From Ascaphus truei (lineage: Eukaryota > Chordata > Amphibia > Anura > Ascaphidae), in the NCBI GenBank assembly GCA_036426205.1, contig CM071587.1, positions 2,333,068 to 2,397,067 on the forward strand: a DNA stretch of 64,000 nucleotides, given 5' to 3'. This document shows positions 36,285-49,689 of the stretch, piece by piece (position 1 is the first letter of the stretch; each line of letters starts with the position of its first letter). Below the pieces are notes generated by a model. That model saw nothing but the letters and a program-made list of their open reading frames with translations. It ran no database searches and was not told the origin of the DNA. The position numbers and the translations under genes were made by a program.

Positions 36285-38780
36285 GCGCTAATTTGCCCCC
36301 CCAGATGAGTGAGCGTCACACTGTCTCTTGACAAGACATAAAAATTATCCAGTATTGAGTCAGAAGGTGTGGGTCAAGATTAACGAAAATGTGAGAGAGT
36401 GGGATTCTTGCAACACAAAGTCCCAACTCCTCAATCACGACTCCAGGAGTCATCTCCCTGAAGGTAACGATAGCTGGGTGCTGGCAAGGTATGAAATCAC
36501 ATAGCATGGTTGTATGCGGACCTAAGGACTGATAGAGCCCACGTAGTTGACGACAAACTGCTCTCAAGGCCTATGAGTCCATCCACATCTCAAGTGCGTT
36601 GGTATCGGGCGGTGAGTCGGTAGAAAAAGCCGTCACATGAAGAAGCAGAGAAATCAGGTAAGTGGCCTGCATCACCCCAGTAGCAGAGGGGGAGGGACCT
36701 CAATAGGAGTAGTGTTGCATCGGGGGAGGGTAACGCATGGAGTGTGGTAGTAGGCAGGCCGTTAGCGCAGCGTTGGGACGGCATTGGGATGGGGGGAAGA
36801 GACACAGGAGGGTGCCAATCGAAGAGTTGGCCGGTCACCGGGGTGGGCTGTCCGATGGGAGTCGTCTCCGCCCACCGCGCTTGCCCAACAGAAAGCTTTC
36901 CCGGGGAGCGAAGAGTGCGTACCCTCCAAGTTGTAAATGTGTAGTCTTGAGGGGGTAGACGGGACTTGGTCGATGCTCGCGTCTCGTGGTGGGGAGTAAA
37001 AAGGATAAGGTGGGAGGGAATGTCCTCTCGCCTGGGCCGAACTGAGAAAAAGACTGCGATGAGGCTATTTGGGTAAGAAAGGTTAGGGGGTCCAATTAGG
37101 CGAGAGCGGATCGGTAACGTATGTAAGGCGTACCAATGTAGTGTGGTCAAGAGGGTTGGGAAGGGAGGTCGTGTTTCGAGAGGTCTGATTCACGGGCGAA
37201 CGATGGAATGCAGAATGAAGCAGGGGAGCGGAGATAGTCGGAGGGACGAAACTGATGAGAAAAGGGTAATTGCATGCCGAAACGGACAGCATGATGGAGG
37301 CCACGTAGAAGGTAGGCAGAACTCCCAATGGAATGATGGGTAGTCTATCGAAGACACGTAGTACCCGAGTTGGTTATAGTGCGGTTCAGGCTCTGCAGCG
37401 ATATTATCACAATAGTGGAAAGGTAGTGTCTAGGATCTGTGCGTGGAATAGCTGAGTGTCACTGGTCTCGGACGTAAGGAATAATACTATATCGTAAACC
37501 GTTAAGGGTCATTTAATACCTTCTGAAGGAGTGAAGCGCGGGATCTTTGGTGCATTAGGGTGTCGGACGCAGATTAAGGGAGCCTAGGAGCATCTCGCTG
37601 ACAGGCGACAACGAGGGATAGGAAGTCCACCTACTTATTGAGTGGATCATTGGACCTGCGGCCCGGATGAGAAGTGGGATAGAGAGGAGCCGGTGGTTGG
37701 TACTAAGAAGGAACCCAGTCGACATTCTTCACAGGGCAGAGGGGAAGCCAACTGAGATTGGTGCCTGGTATACCACCCGGAAAGACAAGAACGCATTAGT
37801 AGGCTGGTGGCACTGTTAAGGAGCACACTACGACTGCTAGTGTTGGGTGAAACTGATCGAATCGAGTCGAGGAGCAAGCAGGTTACTACTCTGTTCCCTA
37901 CCGATCATCCCCCTAAGGTCTCCGATGACGTAACGGGTAGTTTCAAGAGACACCGACTATCCAGCCGGTCAGCAAAAATAAGTCACTGATAAGTAGGAGG
38001 GAGAGTGGCTCCCAGCACATGGAGAGGGAGAGGTGCTATCCGAGCGCCTGTCCGGCGGGATCAAATTCGGTCGGTGGAGGCCATGGGGACAATTAGAAGT
38101 TTGCGCGTCGGGAGTGGCTATAAGGTTGGATCAATTAACAAAAGGCGGCTTCTCCGCCCGTGGAGAGGGCAGTGACAACCAAAAGAATAGTCATACCTGT
38201 CGGGGGCGTGGCGGATAGCGATTTTCAAACCGAGCACTAACGCATAGCAGTAGACGCGTGCTCCACGCGGTTAACTTGATGAAGAGGGAAATGAGACGCG
38301 GAGGGGAATAAACTTCACTTGCAACGACGAGTAATCGCGGAGGTGGATCACTCGGTACCGTTGGAGAGCGGATAGACGCGAGTAGGGGTTAGAAGACCCT
38401 GCAAGTAGGGGGGGGAGTAATCTTTCTCGGTTAAAGATCCGGAGAAAACGGTGAGGGCAGATCGCTCAAAGCCGAGTGGAGTCCCGGGCGTGAAGGGTAG
38501 AAATGGGGCCCAATGGAGCCCGGGGAGATATAGGAGAGGGACGCGGGATGTCATAGGGGTGCTCGCCTGGCAAGGCTTGGAGATGCTCCTCGATCACTGG
38601 ATGTTAGGTGGCGTTCGGGAGTGTGTCCAAGGGATGATGTAAAATTCACCCTGAGAACGATAATGCTAGCGGAATAATTTAGGAGCTCTTGCCTTCCCTA
38701 CTTACCGTCGTTCTCCTCCCTCTCCTTAACGACAAGTAGTATCCCCCGCGATGGGCTGGGTTATGGTAATCCATCTCTTT
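36285..38780. other. CpG-rich structureless block splitting the 35-bp satellite
   Basis: About 2.5 kb with no repeat unit, no gene above random length except a featureless 186-codon minus frame (36590-37150), and a dense CpG content unlike the neighbouring host DNA. The same satellite stands on both sides. It may be miscalled or misassembled sequence, or a foreign insertion too diverged to recognise. Confidence 0.5.
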
Positions 38781-38784
38781 ATCT

Positions 38785-39570
38785 GATAAATACATAACTG
38801 CCACGCATCCTTCCTGTGCTGATAAAATCCAGTACTGAGTACGGCCCACTCCTCATCCTGTGCTGATAAATACATACAGTGCTGCCCGCTGTTCCTCTCC
38901 ATGCGCTGATAAATTACGAGTACTGCCGCTCAATCTCTCCTGCGCTGATAAAATTACAGTTACTGCCACCCTCCTCTCCTGTGCTGATAAATACAGTGCT
39001 GCCGTCCTCTCACTGCGCGATAAACGAGTACACACTGCCAGCTCCTCTCCTGCGCGATAAATACCAATACTGCCGCATCCTCTCGCTTTGTCGACGAATA
39101 CAGTCAGTAATGCCCGTCTCCTATCTCTGCGCTGATAGCAACCAGTAACTCGCCCGCTCCTTCTCCATGTGGCTGAACATACAGTTCGGCTGCCGTCCTC
39201 CTGCGCCTGATAAATACAATACTTGCTGCTCTGCCTCCTGGCCTCAACTCCTTACGCGCTACTCCGCTTCTGTATTACATACAGTTCTTGCAGCTCCCCA
39301 ACCGCGTTCACTACTGCTCTCCTCTACGCCGCTGAACTAAGATACGCCCGCTTCTCTCCAATGCCCCTGAAAACTCCCAAGTGACTACTCCTGACGTAAA
39401 ATAACAGTAACTGCCGCCGCTGCCTCTCCTGGTTTGTGGTAATACTACAGTATGCCCCGCTGAATCTCTCTGCGCTGATAGCATAACAGTAGTTGCCCAG
39501 CTCAGTCCCCGTTGCTGGATTACATACGTTGGCTGGCCCGCCATCTCTTTCTGGGCTGATTACAATCAAG
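38785..39570. repeat. 35-bp satellite, right block
   Basis: The same 35-bp unit as at 34070-36280, more heavily corrupted and fading out near 39560. Confidence 0.85.
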
Positions 39571-41459
39571 TGTAGTATCATATGCGAAGGTCACCTCTGC
39601 CAAGCGGTCCCCGCCCGAATCAGAGAGCTCAGCGCTAGCGGGGATGCAGTTCCACGGAATTGCACTCGTGCAGAGCAGGCGGGGTGATGGAAAGCAGGTG
39701 CCTTTACAAGGACTGCTGGAGGACCTTGGTTTGGGGCTGGTACAGGCGCCGTTGTGGCAGGGGGGCGGGGCGGGGGCGCCCCCCCCCCCCCCGATGTGGG
39801 TGGCGTAGCGGGCGGGTGGCCTCGGGTGACACTCATGGAGCTGGTGCACACCCTCATTGGGCGAAATCGCTCACCGTGACACGGGCCCTCCGCGCTCCAA
39901 GGAGCGGCGGAGAAAGTCTATATTTGAATAAGACCTACGCGCTACCGGCACGACCTGCGCGGCCCCTGCTAAAGCCGCTTCAGTTGCGGTGCAGGGCTCA
40001 ACTGAGAAGCCGTAGCGCGCCTCAGCACGGTTGTTCCGCCCTACAGCTTCTTACCCTTGAGTTGCACCTTAGGCTGATATTAACCCCAAAGCTGTAGAGG
40101 GCAGCGCGGGGCACTAGAGGGATTGATTTTACATCCCTTTAAAACTCCCCACCTTGTGTGGGTTGTGTTTTGTCTTCTTAGCAGTAAAAAACTTGTATAA
40201 GTGTGTGTAAAAAACTCAGCGGGTCGCTGCACGGAGTTGCACAGCCGATAACGAAGTAGGTTTATGAAAGAGAAAGCGAACAGTAACAGTATAAGAGAAA
40301 CCCCTGAGTGGGATGCTTGTATGGTTACTTGGAAGTGCTCATTGTCGTTCAATTTCATTACCAGCACGCAGCAATGGCCTGTGGTTACAGGCGGAAACAG
40401 GTCCCCGTAAGCTACGTAATCTGATCTCTGTGGCACTTAACCCTTTTCATGCTGGAGGGAAGGAACGAGGAGGAAACTACCACCCGAGTACCGTAAATCC
40501 GTTCTGCACTGTGAGATCGATGGGGACGAAGATTCGGCTAGGGGCTTGGTTCACTAAATGCTGCAGAGGAGTATTCACAGCTCTCTGACACCTATTGTAC
40601 TGCACAGGGATATGTCGGCGCTTTTTTATAAATAAATAAACCCGATGATAAAACCGTACGAAAACTCCCAAGAATAATAGAAGTGCAGCACCTCAAATGA
40701 TCTGAGCTGTTTCCTTGTCCTGCCCTCACCTATCAGCACCAACGGGTACTATCTACTGTACAATGTCCTCTGTGTATGTTGCTGCCACACCAGCCTGCTA
40801 GATACACCCCTAAGAAGAAGGTGGATGCCTGTTTGTAGACCATAACCGATGAATACACAGTTCCTCTTACTCAACAACAGAGAAATTCCAGTAAGTGACT
40901 TTGGGAGCATTTAGTTAACCCCCTTAATTGCAAAAGGACCCTCACAGGTCACCTGCTGTCATCTAATGCAAGGCGCGATGAATTGATATTTGAGTTATGA
41001 AAAGGCACCGTGGACGCTATTTTTTGGCTTGTGTGGGTCTCCGTGCAGGGAGTCTCGTCCCTTTCCCCACCCCCAACACCCACCAGCACATCATTCAATT
41101 TGTAGGAGGGGGGGGGAGACAGGACTCATCGGAAGGGTTGGTTTTAAACCCCATTGGCAGTCCAGCGGCACCTGTCGTCAAGCGGGCTTTATTCAGTTCT
41201 TTGTGATTGATGTCCGCTGCCGCCACGTACTGTTAACAAGGTTCGCTGGTGTCACGCTCAAGGTAACACCCATTCAATGCAGAAGGACCAAGGCACTTGA
41301 GTAACAGGAATGGCAGCATCTGTACCATGAGCTGGCTATAAATAGGCAGGTGCTTGGGATAAAGCTGCAGCGTCCACAGTATCAGTGATCTGATTTCCCA
41401 TGGATTGTAAAAATGACAACCGTCATTCCCAAGGCCAGGGCGCCCTGCAGCTTCCCGAG
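39571..41459. other. Non-coding; repeat end near 39750-39910
   Basis: A G-run and C-run (39756-39793) are followed by GC-rich sequence resembling positions 50-115 of the window. The rest looks unique. No gene is supported. Confidence 0.4.
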
Positions 41460-42365
41460 GGCCAGACTAGGGATCCCCACTGTCCACTCCCCCACCCTCT
41501 CATCTGCCCCTATCTCTTATCCCTCCCTCTCACCTGTGCCTTCTCCCTCTTTTATTTCCCCTTCCTCTATCTCCAGTCTCACCATCCCTCGCTTTATCTC
41601 AACACCTCCCTCTCCTCTCCCTCAGCCTTCTCATTCTCTCTCTCCTCCATCACATTTTCTCTGACCATCCCTCTCCTCTCCCTCACCCCTCATCCTACTC
41701 TGTCCCCTTTCTGGTCACAACACCCCCCTCCCCTTCCCCTCTCTTCTCACCACCTCCCCTATCTTTCTCCTCACCCTCCCCCCCCTCTCCTCGCACTCAT
41801 CCCTTCTCTCTCAAATCTCCTCACATTTTCTCTTAACCCAATACCCTCATCTCACTCAACCCCCTCGCCTCTTATTCCCTTGTACTGTCACACCCCCCAC
41901 ACCCCCCTCCCCTTACTCTCTTTCACCCTCTCTCCTTCCCCCCCCTCCCTCTCTCTCACCACCTCTTTCTCGTCTCTCCCCTCACCTTTCTCTGACTATC
42001 CTCTCGTCACTCACCCCTTCTCTCTCACTTCCCCTTTCTTCTTCACCATCCCCCTTTCTCCTTACTCGCCCATTTCTGCTCACCTCACCCCTTTCTCTCT
42101 CCCTCAGCCCCGCCTCCTCATCTCATCTCTCATCTGTCTCCTCAATCTCTCTCTCGGCCCCTCCTCGTGACTGTCGGTTCTCCTCACGCCCTCCCATCAA
42201 CTCATCTCCTCTCTCTCTCTCTTCTCTCCCCAGCTCATCTCGGTCATTACTCATGCTCACGTCACGCTCATCTCCTTCTCCACCGGCACACTCTCTCGTC
42301 CTACCTCTCATGCTCAACCCTCATCTCCCAGTCCTCTCTCTCGTCAACCTCCGTCTCCATGCATC
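41460..42365. repeat. Polypyrimidine tract
   Basis: About 900 bp made almost wholly of CT, CTCC and CTCATC words on the plus strand. It is homopurine-homopyrimidine DNA of the kind that can form triplexes. Open frames of low complexity cross it and are not genes. Confidence 0.85.
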
Positions 42366-44790
42366 TAAGTCGGGGTCGGTGCTAGACTTCGATCGGCCAT
42401 CTTCGACTGCCTCATCAATTCCGTCATCCACCCCTCCCATCCAAAGTCATCTGGATAGAAAATCCTCCGTACATTCAGGGTCCATTCGAAAAGCGTTCAG
42501 CTCTTCCAACCCTTCCCCAGCAATCTCGATACGAAACCTCTGGCGGTTTGTGCGTCACTGATGCAGTGCATCTCTCATCATGTATCTCTACTCTCATCTT
42601 CTGCCTGTCATATATCTTCCTCTCCTGGATCATAGGAAAGCGAGACGCTACCCTCAGTCTCCGCTCAAGTGGCTGATCTCACTACAGGCAACACGTGGTC
42701 GGCTCATCTCAGATCCCCGTTCTCCTCAGTCAAGACGCTAGGCGCTTGGACTCCCTCGTGTCGTGGATCCTTTCCTACGCTCAAGTAAGGCACTAACGAG
42801 ATATTCTCAGGACACCAGCCTCGAATCTCAAATCTGAGTCTTCATGCGTCGAATCACCAACAAAATGGTCCTCTTCCTGACATCTCTCGTCTAGGTCTCT
42901 CTCTTCGAAGATTCGCATCGTGATCATCAATTCACTCTCTTGGCCGGGTATGTGCTCTACCTTCTCGGTGAGTCATCGGTCGAAGAGCAACTCTCACACC
43001 AACGGGGCGTTCTCTTCTCTAGTCATCGATCGACGATCTCGGTTAAAAATACGTTCTCTCTTCGGAGTGGATGCCGGTCCTCTCGGACTCTCAACAACTA
43101 TTTCTCTTCTCTATCGGAGACCCTTGCGTCTAATGCCTTCGCAAGTGCTCATTTCGGGTCTCTGGTTCGGGGATTACTCGATGCATCGGTAGCCGAGACC
43201 CTGGATAACATCTGAGTGCTGGTCCCATACTCCCTTCTCGTTCCTTACTACGCAGGCGCCCCGCATCCCCGTGGACGATGGGTCTACCTCATGGCCAGAA
43301 AGGTCTCAATGATAGAGTTCTCCCTCTGCTATAGGAATTTCTGCTCGCGACGGGTTCGTGGACGTCAAGAATCACTCCTGCGCGGGTTCCTCATTCGTTT
43401 CTGTAAATACCTCCTACTCAGTGCGCGCGTACACCCGGGGTCGAATCTGTCTCGGGAGTCGCGTGACATGAGGAAGAGTATAGTAGATCGAAGGCCGCTG
43501 GTGGACCCCGTCGTCACACTCTTCGATGGAGGAGGGCCATTGAACGATATAACGTTCACAGAATACGCGAATGGGCAATAAGAACTCTGCTCCCCCCCTG
43601 AAGAGACGGGAATTTGTCATCTAAACGTAAACTCTTGCCGGCCGAGAATCGGACACATCATCCAAAAGTCAAGACTCGACAGTACTTGTCTACTGCATTC
43701 TCTGGCTTGCTCTGTTGCGGGATCAAAACTGTTCAGCGATCTCGTGGCGTCCCTTCAGCGCTCTCTCGAGGGACGATGAGCCGTTTGAGTACGAAACAAT
43801 CACGGTTGGCTCCAGCAAAGCGCGACATCTGGACGGGAGATAGAAGCATCTCTTCGGTCGCAAGCCAGTTGCAGTCATTTCAATCGTGCCGCTCATTCTC
43901 TATCGTAAGGACAGAGCCCTTCTGCGAGAGCTTGTCGGAGTCACTCCCGCGTTGACCTCCTGCCTGCATTCTGGCCAAGTCAAATCCCGGTCGAGCTCTC
44001 ACTCATGGTCAAGAGAACAACAATCCTTGCTTCGGGGTGGCGCTCGTCACCTATCGAAGCCGTACCCTTAGAATAATCTTCTTCATGTCAGCGCTCATTC
44101 GATTCTTCTCGGGGACAAAGCATAACTCACTTGCTCCGGGGTCGAATGGTGTAAATGGGGGGTCAATGTTGGGCCGCTCGTGAATCGTCTCGTTACCAAA
44201 GGTTCGCTCATGAAATGCTACTGGTGGCTATTGGGTACGCTCTTCGTGATCTTGGTCTGAGTACGAGTCGGCATCGTTCGAGATCTCCTCTCCGAGGCGA
44301 ATCTTCGCAGGTACCGTGTTTAAACCGTCTTGCTTCTCCTCAACCTCGGAAGAAAAGCTGCGTAACTCAGTTGAGCCTCTATTCCGTCAAAAGGACTGGC
44401 GATCCCAAAGCTCGTCCTCTGACGTTGCTATCTCAAGCGATTTACGCACTTCCCCATCTCTCTGCTGCAGTAATTAGTCTCAAGGCTCTCGATTATCGTC
44501 TCTTATATTAGCCAAATGAGGAGCATGCTCTGTGTCGGGGATGCCGCGTAGCCGGCATGTCTTCACTCATGTGAGTGTGCTCAATGTTAGGATGCAAGGA
44601 AATATACTCCTTCCGCGGCTCTGTTCCCCGTCTTTCGTAGTGAAGTCGGATCGTTGTGCAGGGAGTAGAAATGCCTCAGTCAATCACGAGAACTGTCTTA
44701 TGGGCGCAATCCCTGTCTCGAACGTCTCTTTCACCTCGTAGTAGGAGCATATCCGACCGTCCTCTTCCTCATTCGGTCCCTCCCTAGCCA
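42366..44790. other. Second CpG-rich structureless block
   Basis: About 2.4 kb of balanced, CpG-dense sequence next to the polypyrimidine tract, with no repeat unit, domain or long frame. For example, positions 43021-43080 contain seven CpG dinucleotides. It looks like the block at 36285-38780 in length and texture. Confidence 0.5.
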
Positions 44791-45840
44791 CCCCTGGCCA
44801 TGCCGCACGCCACTACCCCCGGGTAATATTTTGGGGGAGGGGCTCCACTCATGACGGGCCTCCAATAAAATATATAAAAACTACTATTCACAGAAAGAAC
44901 TGTGTATGAGACGTTACCACAGTCATACAGTATCTTGTGAATTGTCACGTGCACAGTCCCTACCAACCATCAGCTAATTGCAATTTAATGATTGTGCTCG
45001 AAAAAGATTCTTGCCGAAAGAAAATCTCGAAGAGTTCAGATCGTCTATCTTAATGCTGGGAAGATAAAGGGTTGTGGCCGTAAAATGAGCATCGCTTTCG
45101 TGGAGAATGATGTGTAGCATTGGCTGATCAGGAATCAATGTGTTTAAGATGTGTTATCTTGTTGCTGAAGGATGTGAACGTTACAGATTTTGCAAACAAC
45201 AATGAAAATATGTAAGAATTTGCCTTATACTCTTCCACCTGGTTTAAAAAATATACCACTTCAGTAATATACTATATGCGGTCTATAGTATATAGTTTGT
45301 GTGTTATGTTATGGGACCAATATGAGACTCTCTCTCTCTTTCTCCTCTACACTACCGCACACACGCATATAAAGGATCACTAGATAAATAACGGTATCAT
45401 GGGTAATTATGGGTATCAGGAAGCACGGTCTTTTATTCAGTGGTAATTTCTTCCTACCCTTCATTAGGGCCAATTCCGCAAATGGCAAGCAAAGACCTGG
45501 CCCTATAGTGTTTCAATCATCCTGGACCGTCTTTTGATTCGGGAATATCCGTTAACAAGACAATCCTAAAATTCACAGTGAAAGAAGATATTATGAACCT
45601 CTGCTGGACCCACGGGTTATTCTCCCAGCTGCCTCTTCAAACCCAACAACCCCAATCAATCTTTTTATTAATATAATGGCAGTATGTAGACAGTACTTAA
45701 GTAATAATCCCCGAAGTAACAGGGCATTACTCCTAAAAAAGAACATTTTTGTAGTCATTGATTTTTATCCGTGTATATACCTGTGTAGGAAAAAGAAGTA
45801 AACTAGAAGATAAAAGGCGCTATGGGCCTGAAGATAGAAT
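44791..45840. other. Non-coding, nothing recognised
   Basis: AT-rich sequence of normal host texture with a short CT run near 45330. No gene is supported. Confidence 0.4.
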
Positions 45841-46330
45841 TTAGGGCGGGGGGTGTAGAGAGGGGGTCGTAAGGGGTGAGGAGAGAGTGAAGGAGGGGGA
45901 ATAGAAGAAAGTGTGGGGGTTGAGGGGGGAGAGAGGTGTAAGGGTTAAGAGGAGCAGGGTGAAGGGGGTGAGATTGAGGTGAAGGGGGGAAAGAGGCGAG
46001 GGGGAAAAGATCGGTGAGGGGGGAAAAGAGGTGGAGTAGGGGGAGAAAGAAGTACCGGTGCTGGGTGGGGGAAGAGAGTTAGGGTGTGGGAAGAGAGAAG
46101 GGTTTGAGGTGGTTCTCTCCCCCGCCGCCCGTTTTGTCCTGATCGGTTTCTTTTTCTCTCTCTTCTTATTGACCCCCCCACCCCCCCCCCCCTGGCGCGC
46201 GCGGTGCGGGGGCTTCTCGCACGATGGTGCCTGTTGTCGCGCGCTTCTGCTTTGTTTCCGCGCGTTGGCGGGGTCGCGCCGCGCCGGTGCGGGGTGTCGC
46301 GGCACCCGTCCGCCCCAAGGGCGCTCCGGG
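45841..46330. repeat. Purine-rich tract and GC-rich island
   Basis: About 250 bp of GGGGAGA-type purine repeats (45841-46110), then a C-run (46176-46192) and a GC-rich, CpG-rich segment to about 46350. Simple-sequence DNA; crossing frames are not credible. Confidence 0.7.
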
Positions 46331-46703
46331 GGCCCTTGAGGGCCGGCCATGGGCCTGGGGCGCGGTGGCTGCGAGCGGAAGGCTGTAAGGCGAGCAGTGG
46401 GGGGACTGTGATATTAACTACAACTAAATAAAAAGAAATACAAATTACCTTACAGTAGCACAGGCAATAGATGTGGTGAGAAATATTACTTTGTTGCAAG
46501 CAACAAAGTTACCAGTTGGGACACACAGCACTAGCAGCCGTGTGAGAGAGGGGGAGTGGGGGGGGGGGGGAGAGACTGCTTGTGCTGCGTGTTCAGTGTG
46601 ATCAGTGAGGAGAGCAGGGCTGCTGCAGTTAAGATTTAAACTTGCCGTTTTTTTTCTCAGCGCGAGCCCCTGCTTCTCTGCTTTGAGGTGAGTTGGCAAG
46701 TTG

Positions 46704-46792
46704 TCAAAAATTCCGGGCATTACTGAATGAATAATGCCCGGAATTCTGACCAATCAGAGAGCAGGGATTTCAGTAATGCCCGGAATTTTACT
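46704..46792. repeat. Inverted and direct CCGGGCATTA repeats
   Basis: The word AATTCCGGGCATTACTGAA at 46709 recurs in inverted form twice (AATGCCCGGAATTCTGA at 46732, and near 46776), making a short foldback about 90 bp long. It could be a small MITE. Confidence 0.55.
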
Positions 46793-47479
46793 GCTTTAGC
46801 CTATAATTTACAACACAGTATAAGCGCACACTCAGTGCGAAAAACAGGGGAATGCTGATACAATACAAGACCAAGATATACCTGTAAGGAAACATTGGGA
46901 AAGGACCATTTTTGGTCCAAAGAGCTTACAATCCAAGATGGCACGCTGCATCCTAGTCATCACAGAAGCACTGGGAACATTATATTGATTTTACATCTAT
47001 TTCATTTGGTGGACTGATAAAAAACGCCGTAAAGAAGGTAAATATTTCCATTCCCAAATTAAGGGAGATATTCCACCCCCCCCCATCCTGATTATACAGA
47101 AGTCTAATATTTTTTTTAAAACATTACTTTATAACTCAGCCCTTTTCCCAGCCTTTAACAGCTCTTTGCTTCTTCATTGTTCTGTATAATGACTCTCTAG
47201 TCAGTATAAAGGTTTTAGATCTAACCGCACTCCTTTTGGATAAATGTAATGGGTGTCCTTATTCTTTGTAAGGTGCAGGCAGTTGAAGAGTGGCTGGGAT
47301 CCCACTTCTGCCACCTAGTAAAACCTGGAGCTGGATACCTTCTTGTCGCCACCAGACATTATAGCAGAATAAAGGGGTTTATTTGCAGGTTGCAAACGCA
47401 CAATGTTTTGGGGATCACCCTTGAAATCAATGAATAGTTCTTACTTTGTCTCATAATCAATCTGCTCACAACCCAGAGG
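46793..47479. other. Non-coding, nothing recognised
   Basis: AT-rich sequence. The plus frame at 47249-47437 shows nothing recognisable. Confidence 0.4.
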
Positions 47480-48450
47480 TGATGCTGAGACTTTCCACCT
47501 CTCACCTCAGTGAGACCCCGGTTCTACCTGCCACCTCAGTGAGACCCCGGTTCTAGCTGCCCCCTCACTGAGACGTCGGTTGTACCTACTGCCTCAGGGA
47601 GACCCAGTTCTACCTGCCCCTCAGTGAGACCCCGGTTCTACCTGCCCCCTCACTGACACCCGGTTCTACCTGCTGCCTCAGGGAGACCCCGGTTCTTTCT
47701 GCCCCCTCAGTGAGACCCCGGTTCTACCTGCCCCCTCAGTGAGACCCCGGTTCCACCTGCCCTCTCAGTGAGACCCCGGTTCTACCTGTCTCTCAGTTAG
47801 ACCCCGGTTCTACCTGCCCCTCAGTGAGACCCCGGTACTACCTGCCGCCTCAGTGAGACCCCAGTTCTACCTGCCCCCTCAGTGAGACCCCGGTTCTACC
47901 TGCCCCCTCAGTAAAACCCCGGTTCTACCTGCCCCCTCAGTGAGACCCCGGTTCTACCTGCAGCCTCAGTGAGACCCCGGTTCTACCTGCCCCTCAGTAA
48001 GACCCCAGTTCTACCTGCCCCTCAGTGAGACCCCATTTCTACCTGCCCCTCAGTGAGACCCCAGTTCTACCTGCCCCTCAGTGAGATCCGAGTTCTACCT
48101 GCCCCTCAGTGAGACCCAGTTCTACCTGCAGCCTCAGTGAGACCCCAGTTCTACTTGTCCCTCAGTGAGACCCCAGTTCTACCTGCAGCCTCAGTGAGAC
48201 CCCGGTTCCACCTGCCCCCTCAGTAAGACCCCGGTTCTACCTGCCCCTCAGTGAGACCCCGGTTCTCCTGGCCCCCTAAGTGAGACCCCGGTGCACCCTG
48301 CCCAGTGAGACCCCAGTCTTACCTGCCGCTCAGTGGAGACCCCGGTTCCCAACCCTGCACCCTAAGGAAGACCCCGGTTCTACCTGCCCCTCAGTGAGAC
48401 CCCGGTTCTACCTGCCCCCTCAGTGAGAACCGTTTACCTGCCGCCTCCTC
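47480..48450. repeat. 28- to 29-bp minisatellite
   Basis: About 34 copies of CTCAGTGAGACCCCGGTTCT plus ACCTGCCCC, fairly regular with substitutions. Confidence 0.93.
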
Positions 48451-49189
48451 ACTGAGACTCCAGGCCTATCACTCCCAGGACCATGCCAGCCGTGAAGGGG
48501 TTAACCTGTAAATGAGCGATCTCCCTCCCACTCGGGGGGCCCGCTGGTAATGACGGGGAACCTAACAGGGGAAACCTTTGCATTCCTCGCTCTGGTGTTT
48601 AATCCCTGATTAATTGAAATGGAAAGTGCAAACAGAGACCGCAGGGAAAGGCGGCCGTGCAGCAGCAAACCCCGACCCCCCAATCTCCCATTTCTTAACC
48701 CATTTTGCAGTGAAGAGCTTCTCAGGTCTGTAATCTTTAAACACTGTGCCCCCCCTCTCCCCGCCCTCTCTCTGCATCAGATAAATGGGGTACACACACA
48801 GTCATTCTTCACACCTCTAAGTACCGGAACGCTCTAAGGAACCTTGGAGAACCCGCGAGGGAGGTTGACGGAGCCCCGGCGAAATCAAAACACCATCTTT
48901 GTACATTCGACAAACCGTAGCAATTGTATTGTAGGGGACAGTCGAGGGTAAGAGGTCATGGGCGCTAGTGTCGTGACTTTACATATGGTAGATAGCTCCC
49001 AGCACAGGGATATATATTTATTTTGTTTGTTTTTTTGTTTTAACTGTGTTGCAGTTTGACATGATAAAATGATCAATGATGTTATAAACTCCATTGATGA
49101 ATTTCACTGGTAGTGTTATTTTACCGTCTGTATTTTCTCTACAAGAGATCCATTACATTTCTGCACAGTATCAGTGCCTTTAATGTATA
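48451..49189. other. Host-virus transition zone, no gene seen
   Basis: Host-like sequence up to about 48870, then AT-rich sequence with unclear origin that runs to the solo LTR. The true left edge of the viral insertion is somewhere between here and 49650; I cannot place it by eye. Confidence 0.4.
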
Positions 49190-49624
49190 TGTGACAGGGT
49201 GAATGAACGTCACCAGCCATATACCTGGCAAACCTATGTTTAGGCTTGCAGTGCAGCAGTGACGAGGCTAAGTTTCAGTGGAGAAGGGCTGCTTAATTAG
49301 TCTGACCCCAGCTGCATAATCAAGGTGTTTTAAAAACCCCAGGCTGTACACACATGCAGGCTAGCTAATCAGGAGACAGGAATGAAAGGCTGAAGAGATT
49401 ACTGCTATAAGGTCTGTTTGCAAAGTACATGTTTGATGAACTGTCTGTGTCCTGCATGCTGAAGAGAAGCTACCTTGTTTCGTATGCTGAAGAGAAGCTA
49501 TTTTGTTTTTGTATGCTGAAGAGAAGCTATTTTGTTTTTGTGTGTTGTATTTTTTTAAGGCTCAATAAATAAGCCTTATCAAGAGAACCCGCGTGTGTGG
49601 TTGCATGCACCCTGCAACAGTATA
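49185..49624. mobile_element. Solo LTR with GTATA target duplication
   Basis: The LTR is 49190-49619: it begins TGTGACAGGGTG and ends CCTGCAACA, with TG...CA ends. A 5-bp duplication GTATA flanks it (49185-49189 and 49620-49624). An AATAAA polyadenylation signal lies at 49564-49569, and about three tandem copies of a 30-bp ATGCTGAAGAGAAGCTA-containing unit lie at 49456-49550. No internal retroviral sequence remains, so this is the product of LTR-LTR recombination. It lies at the left margin of the viral locus. Confidence 0.88.
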
Positions 49625-49689
49625 CAAATGTTGTTATTACATTTTACAAGTATAACCTTTGTTAAGTCTCTTACCCAAGCACCTACATC

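Noticed and set aside
36590..37150. 186-codon minus-strand frame
   Set aside because: Lies in the structureless CpG-rich block, has no recognisable domain, and its length is within reach of chance in GC-balanced random sequence.
41400..42170. 256-codon Ser/Leu/Pro-rich plus-strand frame
   Set aside because: Low-complexity translation of the polypyrimidine tract.
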